Assembly: GCF_000149955.1 (NCBI RefSeq)
Contig: NC_030986.1
Span: forward strand, 5,311,624-5,375,623
Reading direction: 5' to 3'
From: Fusarium oxysporum f. sp. lycopersici 4287
Taxonomy: Eukaryota; Ascomycota; Sordariomycetes; Hypocreales; Nectriaceae
DNA: 64,000 nt
Position numbers and translations under genes: made by a program. Below, one piece after another: positions 50,055 through 62,633 of this stretch (its first letter is position 1; each line of letters opens with the position of its first letter). Under the pieces are notes generated by a model. It made no database searches. It saw only the letters and a program-made list of their open reading frames with translations, and was not told the DNA's origin.

Positions 50055-51295
50055 TCATGGCTCTTCTGTAGCCCCGACAATGGGCGCCAACTCAACTTCT
50101 GCCCTAGCCCAAGTAATACACTCTCTCCATTCAGACATATCCATAACCTCAATCTCGGGATCAGGTTCCCACAGCATCTCTGAGACTTCGTCCACCATCT
50201 TCTTGCCAAAGGTGCCAACCCACCAAGCGATCTTGCCTAACGTGTCAAGCTGCACTCCCCAGAATACCATCAGAAGTAAAGCCATTGGATCTGAGCTCTT
50301 GAGCGCCAACCCAAAGTCTCGTCCTGCGAGTGCAGGAAATCCTATCGCCATGCCCTTGAAGATGTCTTTGGAGTCTTGTACGAAACACGTTTGTATGGCG
50401 GAGAAGCTGGTGCGGTATGAGCTGATCCGTACACTGGCTTCGGACTGGTCGTTTGGAGTTGAACCGGAGGGTGTTTCGCAGGCTTTGTTGATGATAGTGC
50501 TTAGACTCTCTAGAGCTTCCTCGGTTTCCTTGCTCAACGATGTGGGTGTCTCAGTCTGAAGTTGTGTTCTTAACATTAAAGCCTCTGTAGATCGCGATAA
50601 AGCTCCTGATATCAAAGCGTCGAAGTGCTGATTGGCGATAGAGGCATTTCCCATGAGGAGCTCCCACAATGTCACCATGCGTTCTAAAACACCCTCGTGA
50701 AGCTCTTCGAAAGCACTGCATTGGCCGAGAGCCATGTTAACAGCCACAGCAAGGAATGAGAACATGAAGATCTTCTGGGCATTCTCAGAGTTGACGTTCT
50801 CAAGCTGTGCTCTGAACGAACGACTTGCTTTATCGTAGTACTCCACCGCCAACTTGGCATAATATGTGTCATAGTCTTCTTCAACAACTACAGCACCCCC
50901 GCAGAGCGCGACTTCGAGAGCTGAGAAGGCAAACATGCCCTGTAGGAGATACTCATGCTTAAGAGCCCAGCGAGCCATGTCTTCTTGTAGCCATTGGTTA
51001 TCTTCTGGAATACTAGCCAGACTCTTGTAGCTTGATGATGTCCAGCGGTGCATCAGTTCAAGCTCTATTTTGCGTCTGGTCTCTGTTGCTGGGAGCTGGG
51101 TTGGTGGCTCGGTGAGATATGAGCAGCCTTCGAGATTGCGGGCTAGACAGTTGGTGCAGGGAGGTCCTCCTTCGTCACACTGAAGGAATTAGTGATATGT
51201 TATGAGATATGGTTTAATAGTTGTACCTTAACATGGCGCTTTTTGCAGTTTCGACAGCCGTGCCGAGACTTGTTGTGAGTCCTCCGTTTCATCAT
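50055..51295 (-). CDS. Zn2Cys6 fungal transcription factor
   Basis: Exons are 51295-51227 and 51179-50055 (47-nt intron), giving 397 residues. The short first exon is needed to complete the DNA-binding domain: Cys14, Cys17, Cys24, Cys31, Cys34 and Cys42, in the pattern C-x2-C-x6-C-x6-C-x2-C-x7-C (CRNCKKRHVK, then CDEGGPPCTNC across the splice junction). Two ATGs in tandem begin it. The rest is the helical regulatory region common to small members of this class (DMARWALKHEYLLQGMFAFS, FMFSFLAVAVNMALGQCSAF, MALLLMVFWGVQLDTLGKIA), of the kind also seen in sterol-uptake-regulator-like proteins. Targets unknown. It is not obviously linked to the genes around it. Confidence 0.9.
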
Positions 51296-51755
51296 GATGG
51301 CGAGGAACGTCAGTTGACAAAGGAAGTGATGGTTGGGTTAAAGACCAATGGAAATGAACGAGTGTCATGAGATAAGCAGTTTTATGTTATGTAAAGCGAA
51401 GGGGATTGATGAGCCGGTATAAGAGTTGATGGTTAAAGCTGAAGCCTGGGACATAGTGAGGTGGCTGTGCTTATGGCTAGTCCCCTCATGGGTATAGGTG
51501 AAGCTGACGAATGAGGTTCAAGAATGCTCTACTTGAACAAAACGAACAGTATATGCCATGAAATTCTATCTAACCAGTGAACATTGTTTTTGAGATTATA
51601 GAATATGAATGCGTGATTAGATGGATATGACCTCAGCCTATTGAGCCCTAGCTCGTGATGGCTGTAAGTCGGGTGTAATCTTAATGGAATTCAATTGTTC
51701 ATTTAATCATAAATCTTACTCTCCAGGCCGTGTTTATCATCTGTATCCATATTCA
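51296..51755. other. Intergenic, 460 bp
   Basis: Promoter of the Zn2Cys6 gene and 3' UTR of the CLN3 homologue. Confidence 0.5.
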
Positions 51756-53037
51756 TCAATGACTTGTGTGGCACCATCTTTTTGTGGTCGTAAATGTGCC
51801 TCCACACATCAAACTCTCGAGCATCACGCCCAGCAACCCACCGATAATAACACCGGCAGTCTCACCAGCTCCCACCACCTGAAGTCCGAACTCCAAATTG
51901 ATTCCCGACTCGAAGGATTTGTCTTGCAGCACTCGGTCCAAAATAGCCAGATATACTGCTCCTCCGCCAAGACCGGCCCCGAAAGCCAGCAATCCCACAA
52001 AGACTTCGGTTGAGAAGATTAGGAAGATCGAGTTGGCGAGCAAGATGAATGTCGAAGCTCCGATAACTGTAAAGGCAGCTTTGGTACTAGTGGGTCGGAG
52101 GAGTAGAGTATGAGTGCGGGAGATAAAGTTGCCGAGCTGGAAAGCGAGGCCGTAAGTGGTGAAGTAAGAGAAGAACGACGTGTACGATGTTGGAAGAGGC
52201 AAAGCTCGAGAGATGCCTGGGTACGCCAAAGCCTGAATAGCAAATGCCCCAAACAAAGGCATCATGAATGGTCGAATCATGGCTTTAGTAAGGTTGAGTC
52301 GGTTTCTAGTGCTGAGCATACGTGAGAGCTGCTCAACTGGATCCTGGGCGAGCAGAAAAGCATCCTCAACGTCCACCTTTGACGCTTCCTGTTGCGCATG
52401 AGGATAGTTGACAGGTGCTCCTGGCAGAATGACAAAGAATGCCACAAGCATAGCACCCGTGAGTGCATAAATGCAGTCAATAAAGTCCCGTAAAAAGGAC
52501 TCCAGCCAGACTGTTAGAACAAATGGCAAGATTGCGCAGAACACAGCCCCGGCTCCAACACCAGCGCCCCATCCTGCGAGCCCAACACGGCCGTAGTATC
52601 GCAACATTCCCAGAAATGAAACTTCCATTGCAGCAGCGGATGTCGATCCCAGAACTGATGTCAAGATTCGAAGTGGTGGTGCAATATTAGGCGGCGTAAC
52701 ATTTGTGACGATGGCCACGATGATCCAGCCTGCTCCAATAGTGAGAGGACGCATCCAGTAGGGAACACGATGAAGAATATGGGGCATAAGAAGCTTCGTC
52801 GCCAAAGCTGGAAGAGTCTCGATGAGAAGAACGATCCATCGCGGATATGGAATGATGAGATAATTTGCTGAGTGCACGATGAATGGCACAATCGCATTCA
52901 CGAGGCCTGAGAGTGGTCAGTTGAGACTTCATGTGAAGACACGCAATAGTCAAATTACCGAGAATCGCAAAACCGAGGTACGTTAGCATCGTAACACTCA
53001 ACCTCGAGCTCTTCTGAGCATCCGTATTGAACCCCAT
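51756..53037 (-). CDS. BTN1: CLN3/Btn1 (battenin) vacuolar membrane protein
   Basis: Exons are 53037-52959 and 52906-51756 (52-nt intron), giving 409 residues with about ten hydrophobic segments. Family motifs: TYLGFAILGLVNAIVPFIVH across the splice junction, EVSFLGMLRYYGRVGLAGWG, GAGVGAGAVFCAILPFVLT and, near the end, AVYLAILDRVLQDKSF. A charged loop with QDPVEQLSRMLSTRNRLN lies between the two halves. Btn1 is the yeast form; it sits in the vacuole and late Golgi membranes and affects pH and basic amino-acid balance, and human CLN3 is lysosomal. An in-frame GTG just before the ATG was ignored. Confidence 0.92.
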
Positions 53038-53650
53038 CACCTCAAATCCTCCATGAAAGAGTCAGAATAAAAAAAAAGTGAAGCAAAAAAGAGGCTTTTC
53101 AACAAAGAACAAATCAACCAATACTTTAAGCAGCCTGAAATCAATAAATGCAATGTAAGCTTATTTAACCCTCCGGCCGAATACGGTTTACGGGGCCTAA
53201 AAGACCGCGGATAAATACGAGAGAACCAACTGACGACATGTCTCTAATACCCTACCTTAAGCTGGTTAAGGTATCGGATTAATATAGAGCATCTTGTTAC
53301 GAATCAATTCATCACCAGCGTAAAATGACGTACAAAGATTGGATGGAAGAGGAAGCTGATGTAGAGCCTCTTGTTGGACCACGTGGGGCTGTTTTCAAGG
53401 GCACGATGTCGAGTGATTGGCTGTAGCGTATTGATTGAACGCTAAAGATCTGCGGTGAATAGTGGGTTCATGATGGATTATTTGGAGGCGAGAGTCATGA
53501 TAGACAACTACAGTATCATGAGGAGATTTAAGAAAAGGACTAGAAGGAGCTAAGATAATCATCATGGATCACGAGGATCTCATAATATTCCATATCCGAT
53601 TGTCGAAGATGATTATAGCACTCCCATCAACATGACCAAGGTGATCTGTA
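53038..53650. promoter_or_regulatory. Shared divergent promoter of BTN1 and glycosyltransferase gene
   Basis: 613 bp between divergent start codons; moderately AT-rich. Nothing else seen. Confidence 0.5.
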
Positions 53651-55464
53651 ATGGCCTCGTCTTCAATATCACATCGCTCGTCCTCCAGGATGAGAAGAGC
53701 CCCAAATGCTGACCCTGAAGATGCATCGTTTCCGTCTGCCCAGTCAGCTCGACCATTTCTGGCTCAGTTGAAGCCATCATGGCTCATCCCGCGATATCTG
53801 AAAAGCTTTAGGTGGATAGTCATCACCCTCACATTCATCCTTGTCTCATGGATAACATATACGGGACTTGTAAGTCAAATAAACTTCATCATCTCCAACG
53901 CAACTAACATAGCCAGTTTTCTCAACCACTGAATCACATTCTTCCCGGTCATCATGGCTCATCAACTCTCACAACCAATGAGTTAAAGGCTCTTGCAGTC
54001 CCTCAAAGATCTTCCAAACCAAGCACATCCCGTCGTATGCGTCTCTTCATGCCCGCAGACTCACCACACATCAATCTCTGCAAAACCATCATGTCCGCCG
54101 TCGTGATGGGTTATCCAATGCCCATTCTCCTGAACTGGAACCGTGAATACAATCGGCCTGCATGGCACTTTGCAGGTAGTCACATTGCCAAGCTCGAAAG
54201 TCTTCTAGGGGCAATCGAAACACTCCTCGAATCAAAAAGCGACGATGTAGGAGAGGATGATGTTGCGGTGTTGGTAGATGCGTATGATATGTGGTTTCAA
54301 CTTCCACCTTCTGTTTTGCTAGAACGATATCATCGTCTTAACAGTGAAGCAGATGCAAGGATACGCAAACAGTGGAAAGATCTTGGTATTGGCACTGACT
54401 CTCCTATATCACCACCCCGGCAGGACATAATCGTCACTACAGCAAAAGATTGTTTTCCAGATTCTTACTCCGGGTCTGATCCTCACTATGAGCACTGGCT
54501 TAAATCGCCCATGCCGAAGGACATGTATGGAGAAGACACAGATAAAGTCCCGTGGTCTTTCGATCCAGCGCGCAAGTACAAAAAGGTTCGACCCCGATGT
54601 GTGAACAGCGGTCTTATCATGGGTTCTATGGGAGGATTGAGAGATGCTCTAAAAAGATCCAAAGAAAAGATCGATACAGTGGCCATGAAAGGTCGTCAAC
54701 TTTGGAGTGACCAGGCGCTTATTGGTGAGGTTATCGGAGACCAGGAGATTTGGCGCGAGTGGATGAGACATCTTGGATCATCATGGAACGGCTCTGCTGC
54801 TTTCAACGACAGAAATTCACTTGATCGTACAGTTCGTGATATCGCAGATGTCGCCCTCCTTGGAAAACGATTCGAGTTTGGTATTGGTCTAGACTACAAC
54901 TTCACCACGGCACCACCAACATGTTCCTCCGAAGAAGACGGCTACTTCGTCAATCTCTCAAACGAGACCAACATCCGCGAAGAATCTCAAAAGGCTGGTG
55001 TTCCAGGGGATATTCGCATTCACGGCATACCATCCGAACTACGCAACATAAAAGACAAACTCCTATCTTCAACAAACTGGGGTACAATCCCCCTCTACAC
55101 AGACTTCTTCTTCGGCACAATACCAATCGCAATCCATCACAACGCCTACATAAACGGGCTTAAAGGTTTCAGACTCAAGAACTGGTGGCACAAGATGTGG
55201 TACTATCCTCACCTCCGCCATCTCATCACCCAACGTCTCCAACCAACCTCCTCACCTCCCACACTCGCAGAGATCGATCATAACGGAGATAAGATCGCGT
55301 ATAAATCGCCGCAAGAAGATAAGCTGCGCAAAGCCCGCGTGTTCTCTCCCAAGAAGCCAAACTTTACACCTATAGACTGGGACGCCGTGTGCCAGAAGCC
55401 AGGTCACGCTGTGAAGTGGCACGATGAGCTTTTTGGCGACGACAAAGGACCGTTAGCTGTATGA
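53651..55464 (+). CDS. Type II membrane glycosyltransferase (PLOD/procollagen-GT-like), probable Golgi
   Basis: Exons are 53651-53869 and 53917-55464 (47-nt intron, phase 0), giving 588 residues. A single N-terminal membrane anchor lies at about residues 53-72 (FRWIVITLTFILVSWITYTG) after a basic, Ser-rich cytoplasmic tail, the layout of Golgi glycosyltransferases. The catalytic region begins with MRLFMPADSPHINLCKTIMS and has the metal-binding acidic motif VLVDAYDMWFQLPPSVLLER near residue 194. CVNSGLIMGSMGGLRDAL follows, and then LWSDQALIGEVIGDQ. These match the fold of the glycosyltransferase domain of lysyl hydroxylase 3 and related fungal proteins. Donor and acceptor sugars cannot be told from sequence. 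Confidence 0.85.
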
Positions 55465-56230
55465 TCGGTGAATTAGCCATAGTCCGTGATTTAGAAAAAG
55501 GTCTCCGACAATAAACACAAATACATACTTCGGGCATGTGTCTCACACACAATCCCTAGATCTCTTGGCGTCGTCTCATGACATGCATTACAAATCACGG
55601 CAAGCCTCGGACCCGAGAAGCTGAAATACTACCATGAGTTTTTCGATCCGAGCTAAGATAGTATAGCTCCCCCTAGTAAGACTATTAGCTCCGGGAACCA
55701 TCTGGCTCTACGATCTAAAACGCCATAGCTCAGCCTGAATAAACTCCCCCTTCAGATAATCAGGGACCTGCGCCCGTACGGGGAACTTTAAAAACGTTAG
55801 AGTAGTTTTGTTGGTAGTTCGAAAGCCTCATTATCCCCCAAGTTTGTTGTCCTCGATAGCTTCAAGCCTCTTATCCCTTGGTCTGGGATGACGGTCTTGG
55901 CGAGCAGTATGCATGGACTCGGTGCAACGTTAGACGGGGAACTGGGTTTCTAGGAAAGTGTTGGTGAAAGGGCTGAAACAGTCAGACGTCACTTGGCTGA
56001 CAATAGCAGAGGAGTACTAAGTAAGACTGTAGTGTAATGTTTCAATTCAGAGTCGACGTGACTGCATTATCTCGAGTTCGTTGGTCCACAGGCCAAGTAA
56101 AAAGTCCCAACCTGTCAATCAGGGTATACAACCATTAACACCATTCCCATATATGAACATAAAAAAAGGCTGCTGAAAAGAGCGCTTTGGGTCAATGCCC
56201 CGGAGGTTGTGCTACTTCAATGACCAGGCT
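55465..56230. other. Convergent 3' intergenic, about 770 bp
   Basis: Between two stop codons; no supported feature. Confidence 0.5.
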
Positions 56231-58318
56231 TCATGATGCCTCCTCTGATAGTCTAACGATCTCACATATACTCCTGACGAAGATCATATCAACCTCCTGT
56301 GGCGGCTCCGTGTCCATTAATCTCTCCTCCCCAGCACCTCCTTCAGAGATCATCCTGGCTGTAGCCACTAGCCTAGAGATACAGCGAAGAAGACCTGATT
56401 CGATGTTTCGTGTCGCATTGTCTTGGACAGTTGCTGTAGATGTTTCCTCCTTGCCGAATCCCATGACTGTCAGGGGAGCACTGAACTTCTTGGCGAATCG
56501 ACCAACACTAGGTGAGGGGTTGACCTGAGGTGTGCCTAGGCCCAGAAGCGATGCAGCCTTCTTTGGGATATTCTCACCCTGCTGTTTCGAGTCGGAGGTC
56601 GACGCTCGCTGTCCTGATGGCTGGTTGCGGGGAACTCGTGAAACGTAGTTGTAGGCGACGATGTGCGCATACAAGGCATCACAGATGTAATCTGAGCAGC
56701 CGGAAAACACATGTCGCAACGGGGCCCAAGGCACTGGAGATGCGGCGGCGCCCGAATGTGTGTTGTTATCATACGAGTGTAACCGCTGACGTCTGGTGCT
56801 AGTTGAGTCGCGACCATGTGAGACAACCTTCTTCCAGATTGACTTTCGTGGGTGCAGCGTCGATGAGTCGGTAGCTGGCTCAGACCAAACGTCGACTGAC
56901 GGTTGCCGAACTTTCTTTGAGTAGGCGCGAATTGTTTCTGTTGTCAAGCTAGATGACAAGAGCATTGTTTCCGGGAAGCAAGCAATTGACACTCGTAGTG
57001 TTTCGATAATATCAGGCGGCAGCGGCACGGCCTTTGCCAAGTCGTCAACGGGAATTTGAGGAAGACATGGAGGATTGGAGTCGTCTAGCCAAGATTCGAC
57101 AGTGGGTAGTGGTGATGGTGGTGGAGTTTGTTCGATATAAACTGTGTCAGGTCGTGACAGTGGTGGGGGAGGTGGATAGTGATCCATGAATGTGTCTTCG
57201 TCCTCGATTTCTAGCTCAATTGATCCAAAGTCTGATTTGAGAAGGATTGTGTTGTTGTCGGTCTCATCGCGAAAGCGCTGGGTGTAAGAGGGTGACTGCT
57301 TGGTGTAACCTTGACTGTCCGGGCCTATCCGCGAATCAAAGCTGGGTATTACGATCCGAGGAGTTGTGTCCAATGGATCTGTCGCACTTGTGAGGGATGT
57401 TTTTCGGGGGGGGATAGTTGGCGCGTCCATAGATTTGACTGAGAATTGCCTTTTGTGTTTGTTCAGTTTGGGAGACTCGTCAATGCAAGAGCAGGCTCTG
57501 TGAAGGCGAGGTCTGGGCGCCTCCATCATGACAGTGATATCAAAGGTAGGCTCGGTGTTTGGTGGTGTAGGAGGTCGTGGTGATAAAGCAGCTGTCTCTT
57601 TTGGCGTGGCCAACTGCTCCCGAAATTGAGGCTCAGGCTCATCATCATCGTCAGAATCAATATCAATCCAGCTGTATTCTTGTCCTCGCGTGGGCGACAA
57701 GAGATCTTTGGGCGATGGTGGGTTTCCACTGGCTGATGTGAGAGATGTCGCTGTTGTGACAATGGATTGCTCGCGTAACTTGATAGAAGGTACCTCAATG
57801 GCTTCAGAGGACTCTGATGATGATTCGGACTCCTCGTCAGATTCAATTTCATCAGCACCATGCCCACGGTGTTCAAGAAAAGACACCATTGACTGCCGCT
57901 CTTCTATCGACCCTAAATTCTGTACTCGCACGGATCCGGATTGATATGGGGAAGTAATAATTCGACTTGGTCCCATTATGCCCCGAGTGGCCTGGTCCTC
58001 TGCAAACCACACGGGAGCGGATGGCATACCAGCAGTCATGTTCTTTGCCATGAACACTGAGCTCGATCTTTCCAGATCTCTGGCTAGCATCTCGGGAAAA
58101 CAATCCATCATGTCGTCAATGACTTCTTCGTCGAGAATACTTGGTGTCTCTGAGCGGGGAGCTGGTAATGCAAGCGGCAGCAAGCCTGTCATACTTGAGA
58201 CTGAACGTCTTTTCGAAGGAGTAGATGATGCTGAGGGCGATGGTGAAGCCTCGCGTGAATTTGGATCTTGTCTGTATAAGTATATAGCCACTGGAATCCT
58301 AGGAGCAAGCACAGACAT
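56231..58318 (-). CDS. Hypothetical Ser/Pro-rich protein, about 695 residues, 5' end uncertain
   Basis: A long single frame. The frame opens at a GTG (58366); the first ATG is at 58318 (MSVLAPRIPVAIYLYRQ). A TTATACAG at the RQ position could be a splice acceptor, so a different first exon is possible. The N-terminal part has an ordered-looking segment (LDEEVIDDMMDCFPEMLARD, then PSAPVWFAEDQATRGIMGPS). The middle is acidic and proline-rich (SDDDDEPEPQ, PPPPPLSRPDTVYIEQTPPP). The C-terminal 230 residues look structured: LPPDIIETLRVSIACFPETM, GCSDYICDALYAHIVAYNYV and GLLRCISRLVATARMISEGG. I know no named domain. Coding status is secure from length; function unknown. Confidence 0.8.
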   Translation of the reverse strand: MSVLAPRIPVAIYLYRQDPNSREASPSPSASSTPSKRRSVSSMTGLLPLALPAPRSETPSILDEEVIDDMMDCFPEMLARDLERSSSVFMAKNMTAGMPSAPVWFAEDQATRGIMGPSRIITSPYQSGSVRVQNLGSIEERQSMVSFLEHRGHGADEIESDEESESSSESSEAIEVPSIKLREQSIVTTATSLTSASGNPPSPKDLLSPTRGQEYSWIDIDSDDDDEPEPQFREQLATPKETAALSPRPPTPPNTEPTFDITVMMEAPRPRLHRACSCIDESPKLNKHKRQFSVKSMDAPTIPPRKTSLTSATDPLDTTPRIVIPSFDSRIGPDSQGYTKQSPSYTQRFRDETDNNTILLKSDFGSIELEIEDEDTFMDHYPPPPPLSRPDTVYIEQTPPPSPLPTVESWLDDSNPPCLPQIPVDDLAKAVPLPPDIIETLRVSIACFPETMLLSSSLTTETIRAYSKKVRQPSVDVWSEPATDSSTLHPRKSIWKKVVSHGRDSTSTRRQRLHSYDNNTHSGAAASPVPWAPLRHVFSGCSDYICDALYAHIVAYNYVSRVPRNQPSGQRASTSDSKQQGENIPKKAASLLGLGTPQVNPSPSVGRFAKKFSAPLTVMGFGKEETSTATVQDNATRNIESGLLRCISRLVATARMISEGGAGEERLMDTEPPQEVDMIFVRSICEIVRLSEEAS

Positions 58319-61259
58319 GGAGGCTGATGCAGGGACGAACAAGACCCAACAACAAGAACAGACCACGAATTAACGTGATTCACTGCCTTGGCGTTTAGAA
58401 GAGGGCGAACTCAAAGGGCACGACGACACTTATATGATTTGACTTGGACTGGAACTTAATCGCAAGTCATCAGGGAATAGTGGATATAAGAGTGGCTAGA
58501 AGTGGACATGCAGGGCGAGACACCGTCGATCGAGGGAGGCAGGGGCTTATTAGTCGGTTAGATCGACGAGACCATGTACAAGTACGTACTGTAAACGTCG
58601 ACAGCCATGGGATGGAAGCAAGAAATTGGGCTGCAGTGGACAAGTCAAAGAATGGGCGGGCGGGGTCTGTTGCAGTTGCACATAGCAGGTAACCAAGGAC
58701 GTGATACTGGCATCAGGCTGGCGTTGGCACTGGCACTGGCAGCGGAAGAGATGAATGTAACTAACGGCCACGCCCTGACGACAGGAATGAGGTGGGAATC
58801 TGAGTGGCGTTGTCGGGGAGGCAATGGTCGCGCCGCGAAAAAGCAAAACAAATCAAGACAAACCAAGACAGGTTCGTATAGACCACCACCAAGCACAGCG
58901 GCTCTGAAGGGCCTTGACTCTTTTCGACCTCAAGGTTTGGAAGCTGCTGATCCTTGGGCGAAGAAACCAAGGAAGAAGCGCAAGGGAGGACAAGGGAGTT
59001 GTCTGTGTTGCCCATGAGCATTGTTACCTCCATCTCGGGGTGCAGGCTGCTGGAATCTGCTGTGACATCTCTACATATCACATCACATCTCCACTTGGAG
59101 AACGCGAACATGCCTACGGCTCTCACAAAAAGCTCAAGCGGGAAAATGCCGCGAGCGATTGTCCGCGAACGGCAACTATGCAGGGCCGGGGAAGCTGAAT
59201 CGCCGCCAAGACAGAACTTTCACTTAAAGCTGCCATCAGTAAGGAAAGACAACTGAATTCCACTTAGCGTCGAGACAAGGAAGCAACACTGGACATGGTG
59301 TTCCAGTGTGCCAAGACATTATCAACAAGGGCGCAAATAGCGGCTGGGCATTGAACTCGTCGACGGCATGGGATAGGCAGTTTTGCGTCAGTGAGATGAT
59401 TAGGTAGATCCTCGAGGCGGGTGAGTTAGTACTGGTGCATGATCCGGGAATAATTAGATCTGTTCCTCCGATCGCAAAGCATCACCGGACGCGATCATAG
59501 TCAGTCAGTAAGCACCTTGGCCAGTTTAGCAGCATTGTTGTGATGGCACCGTGGCTGAAACGAAAGACTGGTATGCAAGCTAAACTCTGATCCCCATTGT
59601 AAAGTCTCGGCCCCAAAATGGTCAAGATAGAGCAGAGCTCTCCTCTAAGCTGCCGTTTATACGCGATTGCACCGGGGAAGACTCGGATCTGTAAGCAGGG
59701 AGATGATAATGAGAAATAGCCAGGGGAACGATGGAGATGCGGAGAACCCAAGCAGGTCAGGTTATGACAGACTTGACAGGACAGGGTAGTGTGAGAGGGT
59801 TCCTGGTCCGCAGATGTAAGGGAGATCATTAGAACTGGGTCAGGTATGCGTGTATGCGGTACGCTTATCGGTCACCACATGGTTATCGTCTGTCTGCACG
59901 TGCTGGAAGCGAAAGGTGCCGAGATGGGTGAGAAGTGATATCACTTTAAGTCTGGCCCATATGTTCTCATGGAGGAGATCAAACGAGGCAAATGTGGCTC
60001 TCTCGAAGTGTTGTTGATATCAATCTGATGATCAAACCTGAAAACATCACCCTGTTGACAATGGGGTTAGTCTGGTATGTGATAAGTGCCCGCAGGCTAA
60101 CTCTTAACGAGTAGAAGAGAAGTAAGAACAAGAAAAGAGAGCCATTCTCTGTGGTAACGGTCGGCAAGACATGAAATTAGAGTGGAGCACCCGTAAGCAA
60201 GGGAGTGATGTCAATCGTTGAGGGAGAGACGGTCGATGATGATGCGAGAAGCAAAAAGCAATTAAGTTTGAAGCAGACAGGGTCTGTTTTGGAGAGCTTG
60301 AGTGCAGATTCAGAGGAAACAGCTGTAAGTTAGTGGGTGGCAGGTAAGACAGTGGAGCTCAACTAAGTCAATGCCTCTAATTGCTCGTGAACTGGCTTTG
60401 ATCTAGCTTCAATTACAACAATTCCATACATCTTTAATCGATTCCGACTTAAGCTACAGCCAATATTACCAACATTCAAGCTGAAGCCGGAGAATTGGAT
60501 CTATCAATCGTTGATGGTACCTGAACTATGGATACATGGTGACATTTCTAGGGGGCTCGTGCACTGTCCACCGCGCTAATCTCTCAAATCAGGCGCTCAC
60601 CGCCCGCGGCTGCATTTGGCGCAAAGAGAACGGATGGGATCCACCAAAAAAGCAATCAAAACTTCGCGGCTGCAGACGAAAGAAAGGGTCAAAGCTTGTG
60701 CTTCGACTGAGCAAACAAAGACAAAGAAAAGTTCTTTCTACAACGATCCCGGCAATTTTGTTTCGGTCTTTTCAGAGACGTTAGATCTCCTTCATCAAAA
60801 TCGTGTCTCGTCTTAGTCTCATCTTGAAAAGTTCCTGGATCTAGAACTGTACCTGGACCAACCTGGACCCTTCACAATACGAAGAGAAAAAAAGCCATTG
60901 AAAAAAAGTGTAAAGAAGAACTCTGATTGGTCAGCTAAACAACACCACCTAGATTTTTAGGTGCAGTTGTAAGTGCCTGTTGGTTTTGCTCGCTATTTCG
61001 CTTCAGTCTACATCACCACAAGTACCATCTTTGTTTGCTTGTTCTACGACACTTCCAGTCTCCCGAACGCATGGTCCATTGCGGGATTTAGGACCAACTG
61101 TCTTTTTGAATTGGCTGATCCCGACTTCTCGGGCGCTTTCCTGCAACCATTACCACGACTTTGGGCCAACATTCCTTAGTTGAAAGCCCAGCAGAACTCT
61201 TTCAGTGAAAGCTATCTTATTAACTCAGAAAAAGACATTCGTCAACGGCAGCCAAAACA
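58319..61259. other. 2.9 kb divergent intergenic without a supported gene
   Basis: It separates the divergent starts of the 695-residue gene and IPI3, so it contains both promoters and possibly long 5' leaders. The ORFs here (up to 136 codons) overlap on both strands and show no domain. Purine-rich runs lie close to the IPI3 side. Confidence 0.45.
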
Positions 61260-62633
61260 ATGCTGACCCAAGAGTTCGTTTCGACCATCTGCGGTCCTCC
61301 TCTCGCAGCCAACACAGCCATTTCCAAGGACGTTGGCATCTACTCTCATTCCCTTACACCATCCCACACCATCAAGGCATCTTTCAAGAAGAGCTCTACC
61401 CCTGTCAACGGTCTAGCCGTCAGTGAGTCTCATATTTTTGCGGCACAAGACCAAAAGGCACATGTCCACGTCTACTCGCGTATACGCGGCAACCAGGAGG
61501 CTCTCGTGCCGTTCCCTGAGAGGATCCGCAGCTTGGCCCTTGCTGGTCAAGTTTTAGTCGTGGGCTCTACCGAGGGCAGACTATTTCTCTGGGAGGTTAG
61601 TTCAGTCTCACTCACGCCGTTGCGAGTGCTACCTTATACGCGTGATACTATCGTCGAATGTGAATACTGACAAGTGATATAGACGTGTACAGGCCGGCTA
61701 GTGTCGACACCACCTTGCCATGTTCAAGCCGTTTCTTGCTTGGCCGTGACGCCATACCACATTCTATCCGGTTCTGATGACTCAAACATTAACGTTTGGT
61801 CAATATCACGACTCCTGGAGCTCGATGCTCAGGTGGAACAAGAGCCTGATCTAACCCTCTCCAACCATCGTGGTGCTATCACAAGTCTAACTGTCGGTCT
61901 TGGTACCAACCCGGAAACTAGCATATGCGTGTCCGCCAGTAAGGACAAGACATGCATCATCTGGAACTACCAGACCGGCCAGCTTCTCCGTACACTGCTC
62001 TTCCCAGCCTTCCCTCTCTGCGCCCGTCTGGACCCAAGTGCCAGGGCACTCTTCGTATCTTCTGAGGCCGGTGCTGTCTACCTTGTCGAGCTATTTGGTG
62101 GCGACAAGCCGTTGCTTGGTTCCCGCAGCACAGAGCTGCCGTCTATTGTCGTGCAAATCAACACCCCGCTTGCTGTTTCGGATCCAGAAGTTGGACAGCC
62201 ATCATGCCTTGCTCTGACATATGACGGCACTTCGATATTGTCCGGACACACCAAGGGCAAGATTCTACGGTGGAGTCTGGCCGAAAACGGCCATCCTACA
62301 GACGTTGCGAATCTAAATGCTTCTGTCACCAACCTGTGTTTCATACCTCCGCTATCAACTGAGCAACCAACAAAGACGGTATCCATTGTGAAACCAAACC
62401 AGAGCCTAAAGCGGTACAACTTTACGGCCCAGCTTACCACGGATCTAGGGGAGCATACAAAGCTTGATCAGCTGCTTGAGACCAACGGGTTCCCATCGGA
62501 AACTCTTGAGACAGCAATTTCATCTGTAACAAATCCACCAGAGGCTCAACAAGATGACGAACTTGCTAGACAGGACGCACAGTTTCGGGCCATCATAAAC
62601 AGCTGCAACCTACTCCAAGACCCGATTAGTTAG
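61260..62633 (+). CDS. IPI3: Pre-rRNA processing protein Ipi3 (WDR18 homologue)
   Basis: Exons are 61260-61595 and 61683-62633 (87-nt intron, phase 0), giving 428 residues. It opens MLTQEFVSTICGPPLAANTA, typical of fungal Ipi3. WD40 repeats follow: HVYSRIRGNQEAL, GSTEGRLFLWETCTGRLV across the splice junction, LSGSDDSNINVWSISRLLEL, SASKDKTCIIWNYQTGQLLR and ILSGHTKGKILRWSLAENG. The end is a helical acidic segment (QDDELARQDAQFRAIINSCN). Ipi3 acts with Rix1 and Ipi1 in the Rix1 complex, which removes ITS2 and prepares the pre-60S particle for remodelling by Rea1. Nucleoplasm and nucleolus. Confidence 0.93.
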
